Source of the DNA: Syngnathus acus | Lineage: Eukaryota; Chordata; Actinopteri; Syngnathiformes; Syngnathidae | Direction: 5' to 3' | Assembly: GCF_901709675.1 (NCBI RefSeq) | Contig: NC_051097.1 | Location: 2,034,539 to 2,098,538 of the forward strand | Length of the DNA: 64,000 nucleotides | In this document: positions 23,801 to 64,000 of the stretch, one piece after another | Numbering within the stretch: position 1 is the first letter of the stretch | Layout: every line of letters starts with the position of its first letter | Program-made: the position numbers and the translations under genes | Notes under the pieces: generated by a model | Databases searched by the model: none | What the model was told of the DNA's origin: nothing | What the model saw: the letters and a program-made list of their open reading frames with translations, nothing else

Positions 23801-25157
23801 GCATTTTTTTTTCTTTGCTCCAGTGACCAACTGCATGGTTAAAAATTTGGACTGAAAGTTGAGCAAGAATTTTTGGGGTTGACCACAACCCCAGACCACA
23901 CATGAATAAGCAGCACAATGTAAACTGATTTAAAAAAAAAAAAAAGATAAAATACGTTCATTTGTCATTATAGTAATGTCATGAGTGTTATACCTCGCAT
24001 TACAAAAACAGTTTTATTTAGCAAACAATGGCATTTCAATAAATTTCAAGATTGAGTGCGTGGCAAACTGGCAATGTGTCAAGAGGTGAGGAGAAAATCC
24101 CACTGGCAATGTTACTTGAGGAGAAAGGATATCAGCTTTGGCAAAGTCTCTTATCCCACAGTGAGGAGCGGCTGGAGTGTTCGGGATGCAGAAGTCAAGG
24201 TAAAACCAGTGTGCCAACTCAATCTGGAAGCACACCCGGATAGCGTTGTCCCTTTCCTCACTGGGAATGTGTAGAATGAATCGACTATACAAACACAGGA
24301 TGAGGAGGAGTATTTAGGGTTATCAGAGTAAAGGGAGCATAATAAATTTGCATGCCATATTTTTAAAGCTACTTTTATTTGTTAGTTTCATGTTAGTCAT
24401 GTATCATTTTCTTTCCATTCAATGTTGGGCTATCATATGAACACCAAATAAAATTATTTGTGGTTGAAATGTGTAATGTGGGGGAAAGGTTCAAAGGATA
24501 GGAATGCTTTTCACTCCACTGTATATGCGACTCATTATCTTGCGTTATAACATAATTAGTACTTGTACAGTTTATTTTTTTAACGATGGCCATGTCTCAG
24601 TCAGCTGCTGTGAGATTTCTATTGCATTAGTTTCTGAGAACACCCTTGGCGGGGAAATGCACTCTGCAAAACAAATGCTTCTGGAAAGAAAACAAGACCT
24701 ACAGAAGCAGCGACGACGTTATTCTTGGTGAATTTCATTCAATTGTGTATATGGAGCCTCAATTGTGTATGAATCCAGGTTACTACAACAGTAATCGCGT
24801 TACACTGTGCAATCAGGGACAGGTATTCATCTTCTGGCACAAAAGAGACCCAATAAATAAATAAAATCCTATCGATATTTTTGCACTATTGTCAAGCGCA
24901 GCGTCTGACTCTAGCACCAAAATCGTCAGTAAATGCACTGAATATAGATCAGAAAGCCGAAGTTCGACTTTACGATATAAAAACAACAACATATCTTTAA
25001 AAAGTGTTGGAAACGGGGCTCTATAAAGAAAGCGGAATAGTGTAGACCCGCAAATATTATGTTTGTAAAAAATGGTTAACAAACAACATTAAGCATCCGA
25101 TTACCTGCAGAGGTCGTCCAGTATGCCAGAGGGGATCTCTAATCTTTTTGTTTCCAT
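19044..25157 (-). CDS. dcp2: mRNA-decapping enzyme 2 (Nudix hydrolase), complete, 11 exons
   Basis: Exons: 25157-25105, 24284-24133, 23616-23489, 23373-23275, 23188-23036, 22937-22825, 22523-22419, 22204-22102, 21816-21727, 20071-20020, 19177-19044. They total 1182 nt, giving 393 residues and a TGA; human DCP2 is about 420. The start METKRLEIP matches the family N-terminus. The N-terminal regulatory domain ([50 protein letters not shown]) is followed by the Nudix box [17 protein letters not shown], then [14 protein letters not shown] with the catalytic glutamates REVLEE, and Box B further on ([15 protein letters not shown]). The C-terminus [18 protein letters not shown] is the conserved tail. 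The enzyme removes the m7G cap, releasing m7GDP, with DCP1 and EDC partners in the cytoplasm and P-bodies. Intron 2 is an AT-AC intron; the rest are GT-AG. Confidence 0.97.
20300..20560 (+). pseudogene. Tigger/pogo-like transposase fragment
   Basis: In a dcp2 intron, an open frame reads [20 protein letters not shown] then [12 protein letters not shown], like the helix-turn-helix start of a Tigger transposase. After a frameshift it reads [25 protein letters not shown] and PTLEEMERL, like the segment joining the two DNA-binding domains. It ends in a stop. No catalytic part remains. Confidence 0.55.
20614..20722. repeat. Perfect 47-bp inverted repeat (15-bp AT loop)
   Basis: The left arm at 20614-20660 opens CTGAGTGGAAGTGAAGAGGG. 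The right arm at 20676-20722 is its exact reverse complement. The loop is AATATATATATTTTT. The left arm lies at the end of the Tigger-like fragment and would encode an acidic ending ([10 protein letters not shown]), so the second arm looks like an inverted copy of the element's tail. It is followed directly by long (AT)n arrays. Confidence 0.92.
20723..20854. repeat. (AT)n arrays separated by ACCCC
   Basis: Three blocks of AT dinucleotides (about 20-25 units each) are separated by ATACCCC-type interruptions. Each block is self-complementary, which together with the adjacent inverted repeat makes the whole interval prone to cruciforms and to sequencing or assembly error. Confidence 0.9.
20888..21222 (+). 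mobile_element. tRNA-derived SINE with (GATG)n tail
   Basis: Part of the tRNA-like head survives, including a B-box-like GCGGGTTCAATTCCACC at about 20918-20934. The body contains CATGTTCTCCCCGTGCCTG, GGGTTTTCTCCGGGCACTCC and CCTGCGATTGGCTAGCAACC. It ends AGCGGTATAGAAAACAGATG followed by GATGGATA. The tail resembles that of Rex3, suggesting mobilisation by RTE-type machinery. It lies in the dcp2 intron between the exons at 20071 and 21727. Confidence 0.82.
23617..24132 (-). other. U12-type AT-AC intron of dcp2 (intron 2, 516 nt)
   Basis: The only phase-correct junction that restores the conserved peptide DFAKA-V-FQHCPF uses donor G|ATATCCTTTC and acceptor AAAC|TTTTCC. The donor is the U12 AT-AC consensus. 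TTTCTTGAC (consensus TTCCTTRAC) is placed so that its adenine is about 11 nt from the acceptor, as required for a U12 branch point. No GT-AG alternative keeps both frame and conserved residues. Confidence 0.88.
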
Positions 25158-39078
<13,921 letters not shown>

Positions 39079-39245
39079 TCAGGACCTCCACCCAGGATCG
39101 TCTGTGCGCAGCTGTTACCATAAAATAATGTTGCCTTGTTGTATTTAATGAATTATCTGTCTGGTCTGTAATGTCAAAGCCATTTCCCTGTTCAGTTTAC
39201 TTGTTTGACAGGTTACTGTACATTGCCCTGATCCTGAATGAACCG

Positions 39246-39251
39246 AATAAA
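39246..39251 (+). other. reep5 polyadenylation signal
   Basis: AATAAA lies 168 bp after the reep5 stop codon, which gives a short 3' UTR. It is the first canonical signal downstream. Confidence 0.65.
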
Positions 39252-40257
39252 CACCTAACAGAAATGGTTGAATGTTTTCTGCCAGAACATGACATGTTGT
39301 CATGACATGTCTTTCAGCATCATTGATGTAGTCAAGATAATCCTTTTTTTTTTTTTTTATCATAACAGTGAAGCATTCAGCCTTTATCATATCAAACCGG
39401 GTGTCTGGCCATAGAAGACAGGAGATTATTTAACTCAAGACCAAGGCTAGTCTCAAACTATTTTAACCTATACGGCCTGGTCTGTTCAGGAAACTGAGTT
39501 CAAACTGATTTATAGTATTATTGGTTATTGAAATAAAAACAATTTTGCAATTAAATGTGTAGGCTACACTTGTACATTAGTTTTTCTTTTGTCCATAAAT
39601 TTTTCAGAGCCCAATCCGCTGTTTTTGTTAACCTATCCTTACTTATTGACTTGTTGAGCTATGCAGAGAATCTTAAACTTTCCCTTCTTTGACAGTGACT
39701 TGAATTTTGCTGAATAGCAAAACCGTTAACCAAAAAGACGTAGCTTAATTAAAGCTCAGTGAAAAAGCTTAAAAACAAAAGAATCTCTGTTATTGTCGCA
39801 GGCAACATATGACTGCGGTTGATTCAGTCTTACAGTTGAGTTCCAAAATGGTTTCCGCCACTGGCAGCTTCTCTGATCTTAGCGTCGCCTTACGCCTCGC
39901 TCACACTGGCTGCGGCGTGGTTTCCTTGGTATGCAGACATTTGAATGAGGAAGTGTGTCACCGACTATCTTGCAAACGGACATGTGTGCGCGTGGACTAG
40001 TAAGGGACGGGGGAGAACGCCCTCGCTCATGTGCGCTTTCCCGTTCGTATGCGTTTGACTTCTGTTGCTTGCAGGTTCCCGTGACAGTGCCAGCGGGCCA
40101 CATAAATTTTATGACACGATGCTTCGGGCCGGTCTAAATTTAGACAAGGGCCTGCGATAGATTGTTCGTTGTTCTCGTTTATCATAACACATTTCGACCT
40201 CCAGTAAACAATCTGAATTTCCTTAATTTATGCAACGATATGTCATATCTTCAAAGC

Positions 40258-40525
40258 ATTAGGGTCGCGAGTGTATCCTATCCCATTAGTCATTGGGCAG
40301 TAGGAGGGGGACACCCTGCACTGGTTGCCAGCCAATTACAGGGCACACTGAGATGAAATTTGGAGTGCTCAATCAGTCTTTTAGGGGTGTGAAGAAATCT
40401 GAATACCTGGAGAGAACCCATGAAGGCAAGGGAAGAACATGCAAACTCCACACAAGGAGGGCCGGATTGCGGGTTCCATTCGCACAACCTCTGAACTGTG
40501 ACGTGCCAACCAGTGCGCCACCATA
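40258..40525 (-). mobile_element. tRNA-derived SINE, diverged copy
   Basis: On the minus strand it begins with a tRNA-like head (GGTGGCGCACTGGTTGGCAC). It continues through CTCCTTGTGTGGAGTTTGCA and CCTGTAATTGGCTGGCAACC to TAGGATACACTCGCGACCCT. It is the same family as the copies at 15884 and 20888 but more diverged, and it lacks the GATG tail. It lies between reep5 and chd1. Confidence 0.72.
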
Positions 40526-40625
40526 CCATGCAGGTGATGGAATCAGTACAAGTCACATTGTGTTATGTGAAGTTACTTTAGCTTCAGAGGCTGTAAGTTT
40601 GGATAATCAAAATTAATGTAACAAT

Positions 40626-41397
40626 TAGGGGTGTAACGATTCATCGATACACATCGATTAATCGATATAATGCTCTACGATTTATTGGCATCGATGCTAA
40701 ATGTAAACATCGATTTATATCGCCGTGTTTGACCTCGGACATTAGACGCGACTTTATTTTGAAATCCAGTTCATTGTTGCTTGCTTCCTCTTTCCGGGAG
40801 CAGTACGCGGCGCGCTGTGTTGTGAGCAGAGCAGGCACGTGAAAGGGGAGCCGACAACTACGCGGCTCCTGGGCTGGTGCTATGGCTAGTGTCCAAGAAG
40901 ACGAGGAAATTCGCTCCCCTTTGGGCTTCAAGTCATTCGTTTGGAAGCACTTTGGATTCCAAAGAAAAGATGGCTCAACGGACAATTAAAATTATTGTAA
41001 ATAAATAGTTCAGTAATGCACTTTAAAGTTAATGGTATTACAAAAAAAGAAAGAATATTCATTTTTCTTTACTTGTATGAGAAAAAATATAGGAATTTGA
41101 TAAAGTTCAGTGTTAAAATAAGCACTTTGTATACTACAATACTCTTGTAATTTCCTAAATAAAGAGTTTGCAGTACCTTGTTGATTTTGCGTATGAATTG
41201 TTATAAATCAGGATATTGTTCTATATTTTTTATTTAAAATAAATAAATAAAAATAAAAATATCGATCGTGGAGCACTATATCTTGATGTATCGTGAATGA
41301 ATCACAGCAGGCTTTAAGATATCGGCAAATATCGTATCGCGGTTCTTTGTATCGATATGATATCGTATCGTGACAAAACCCGCGATTTACACCCCTA
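40626..41397 (+). mobile_element. hAT deletion derivative with 8-bp target-site duplication and a BED-like first exon
   Basis: Terminal inverted repeats are TAGGGGTGTAA at the left and its complement at the right. The octamer GTAACAAT flanks both ends (40618-40625, 41398-41405). The sub-terminal parts are rich in ATCGAT/GATACGAT words. The interior keeps a short reading frame, 40882-40989 (MASVQEDEEI, then SFVWKHFGFQRKDGS), which resembles the beginning of a ZBED-type BED finger (the W-x-x-F region). There is no catalytic domain. The 772-bp element sits in the reep5-chd1 spacer. Confidence 0.85.
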
Positions 41398-41405
41398 GTA
41401 ACAAT

Positions 41406-42852
41406 AAATAAAGCTAAGTGATCAGGGATAGCTTTTTAACAGTTCTGGAATGAAGACAAAGGAATGGAATTAACACTGCTAAAATGAATGTTGCATTGGA
41501 AAAGGTACTAGGTAGCATTTCAGAAGTAAGATGTGTTTTCAGGGAGATTATGCATCCTCCTTGTGGATAATGGGAAGCCAGTGAGATAAATGTGGGATGG
41601 AGATTATGTTCGTGTTTTTGCAAAGAGCAGCACTGTTAAGTATTGTTAACCGTTCCAGCTTGCCGCGTAACCGTATGTTGGAGCTCAAACTCAACAAAAG
41701 CTAAGGCCTAAATCCACAGAATTGTATAGTTTCAGTATGACCCACTTGACAGATGTTTTAAGGGCTGGTCCAAGGGAATACAGTGATTGATTTTAATGGC
41801 TTCATAAACAACTATATAAAAACAATTCATAAAAATCCATGCACTCTCAGTGTAAATTGATTCTGAAATATAGAGGAAAATTATGTACAACAGAGTGAAC
41901 CGTAACAGTGACTTCATTCAGTTGGGTGGTTCACCACAAATATACTTGGCTGCATAGAATATTGACATTATTGCCTACGTCATAAATTGAAAAATTAACG
42001 AAAAAAACCAATTGTGAAAAATATCTAAGCAGGTCTCTTTTGACTGATTTGAAAAGTCACCGATTTTAACAAAAAAGCGCTAGAGACAAACTCGGCAAGA
42101 ACGTTCCCTTTACCAAAGTTACATTCTGAAAGAATTATTGTGAAAGAACTACTATACAGAAACTCACTTGTAGAACAAAAACGCCTGAGTTGATAAAGAA
42201 AAGTAAAGTCTTAATGAATCCAAAAAGCCTGAGGAAAAAGACCACTGATTTACTATTTTACAAAAATTTACATTACAGGAGGGAAAAAATGCTCACAAAA
42301 TGAAGAAAGCAAATACAGGGTGTTGTGTTTTTTTTTTTTTTTTACAGCTAAAATCTGGTCTTAAATAATTCTTACGCAAACAAATGAGAAAGTATGTAAA
42401 TGAGGTACGTCAGGCGGTAAGCCTGAGCCCAGACTGGACTTTTGACAGCTTGTAACATGAGTCATGCAACAGCTGACGGTTTGACTGACTTAACACTTAA
42501 ATAAGGTAGATAATCATGTTAGACATGATTGAGACAGACAGACACGAACAGTCAAAACACAGGATCCAGTGTCATGGGGTTGGCGGGAGAATGAGGCAGC
42601 GCTCAGGGTCTATTTTGTCCAGAGGTACAAAAAAAAACTTTGTAAAAAAATAACAAAAGGTGTGCTGCATACGCAGCAGCATTTAACTCTTAAATACAAA
42701 AATATGCTATGATTTGTTTTCCATGATGCCTGGTTTGAGGCGCTGCTTAGCGTTCATCTCCAGTGGAACAGTGCTTTCTACAGCTTCCCTGTAAGACGTG
42801 GGCTGTGTTAGCGAGTTCATGGCCGCTATTTAGCAGGCCCAGGCAGCTTCCG
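41406..42852. other. Spacer and probable chd1 3' UTR
   Basis: No ORF or transposon is recognised. The part next to the chd1 stop codon (about 42250-42852) probably belongs to its 3' UTR; no canonical AATAAA on the minus strand was located with confidence. Confidence 0.35.
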
Positions 42853-63111
<20,259 letters not shown>

Positions 63112-63525
63112 CTATTGTCTCTCATTTTTGCAATTACTATAAAGTTTAAATACAACTTTTTTTTTACTTTCAAATTTTGTCCCTTAAAAAAGAAGCGCCT
63201 TATTTACAGGATTGTTGGAGCTGACTGATTTGTATTCAACCCAGTAACGGATTTATTTGCCACTTCCACAGTGGCAACAAGTTAGCTTTGACAATAGCTA
63301 GCTGTTAAAGGAGGATGGATTTTGTCTACAAGTGATCAACATCTCTGTTGTGATGTATTTGATTTGATTTATTTTTTAGATTTTGGACACATTAGATAAA
63401 CAATGATTGTAAACTGCTATATCTTAGTGTTAGGACTTGTATGAAGTTGAAGTACTGAAAGTTTAATCATGTTTCTTGAAATGCCCTCCACCTGTCTGTA
63501 ATGCCATGCATATTATACTAAATTA

Positions 63526-64000
63526 CCATATTTCCCTCACCATAAGGCGCATTTAAAAGTCTTTCATTTTCTCAAAAATCGATAAGGTGAGCCTTTTGTG
63601 TGGACCAAATTCAAAATCTGTAAGGTTGTTTTGTGTGGCTTCCGTAATATACAGGCGAAATATGAAGACCCGATGAACCAATCAGAGGACATTATGTTTT
63701 ACGTAGATCTCCACCTCCGCCGCCATTGGTGAATAAATACTATCGTTTGTGCAAATCTGTAAGGTTGTTTTGTGTGGCTTCCGCCACATATACAGGCACA
63801 CGATGAACCAATCAGAGGACACTACGTTTTACGTAGATCGGGGCGGTAAACCAATCAGAGCACTTCACGTAACACGTAGAGTACGTATCTCTGCCGCCAT
63901 TAATAAATAAATAGCATTAGGACCCTCTAAAATGGCAGACAAAGAGACACGCTTACGAGGCACAATTAGAGCTTTCTGGAAAGCCAGGATCATTGCAGAG
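63526..64000 (+). mobile_element. pogo-family element running off the right edge
   Basis: After TA it starts CCATATTTCCCTCACCATAA then GGCGC, matching the left end of the 50769-57546 family. It carries the same repeated words (CCAATCAGAGGACA; TTTACGTAGATC; GCCGCCATT). At 63932 an ATG opens a stretch whose second frame reads KRHAYEAQ and whose first frame then reads KARIIAE. Together these align with the start MAKRHAYQPQFKLKAISYAE of the transposase at 60661 after small insertions. So this is a frameshifted 5' end of a pogo transposase gene. Confidence 0.7.

Noticed and set aside
24133-24170. GT donor CAA|GTAACA near 24100 for dcp2 exon 2
   Set aside because: It would add non-conserved residues and break the phase to the next exon. 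The ATATCC donor restores the conserved peptide exactly.

Overview
This is a vertebrate nuclear segment, almost certainly from a teleost fish. It carries four spliced protein-coding genes whose exons translate to clear orthologues of YTHDC2, DCP2, REEP5 and CHD1. The genes sit in a dense bed of fish-type transposons: Rex3/Babar (RTE) LINEs, L2/CR1 LINEs, a Tx1/L1-like LINE, tRNA-derived SINEs, Tc1, pogo/Tigger and hAT elements. The species cannot be named from the sequence alone.

Layout. 140-10150 (minus): 5' two-thirds of ythdc2 (15 exons, 675 codons; the YTH end lies beyond the left edge). 10.2-19.0 kb: spacer holding a perfect 424-bp tandem duplication and one Tx1/L1-like LINE broken up by a Rex3, two SINEs, a MITE and a 118-bp insert; its right part is probably the dcp2 3' UTR. 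19044-25157 (minus): complete dcp2, 11 exons, 393 codons plus stop. 25158-26463: short head-to-head interval, probably a bidirectional promoter. 26464-39078 (plus): complete reep5, 5 exons, 189 codons plus stop; its 11-kb intron 2 is packed with Rex3, Tc1, hAT and SINE copies. 39.1-42.85 kb: spacer with a SINE and an hAT deletion derivative. 42853-63087 and beyond (minus): 3' part of chd1, 21 exons, 1021 codons plus stop; the 5' end (chromodomains and first ATPase lobe) is beyond the right edge.

All four gene models were built by hand from splice sites. Reading phase is continuous across every junction used. The dcp2 and reep5 totals are exact multiples of three and give lengths typical of the families.

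Functionally, ythdc2 (meiotic RNA helicase and m6A reader) and dcp2 (mRNA decapping) both act in RNA turnover, but nothing in the sequence ties them to one operon-like unit. The reep5/dcp2 divergent pair and the dcp2-ythdc2 same-strand order match the mammalian arrangement as I remember it, so this looks like an old synteny block.

The most notable non-routine signals are: a U12-type AT-AC intron in dcp2; a ~159-bp pure (CT)n tract acting as polypyrimidine tract for a 52-nt chd1 exon; a GC-AG intron in chd1; a transposon-in-transposon stack filling a 6.9-kb chd1 intron; several pogo-family deletion derivatives that keep only the ends of the transposase, one set having captured a 118-bp minisatellite; an hAT derivative keeping only a BED-finger-like first exon; and a perfect 47-bp inverted repeat in a dcp2 intron. 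I saw no CRISPR, tRNA gene, rRNA gene or recognisable viral gene.
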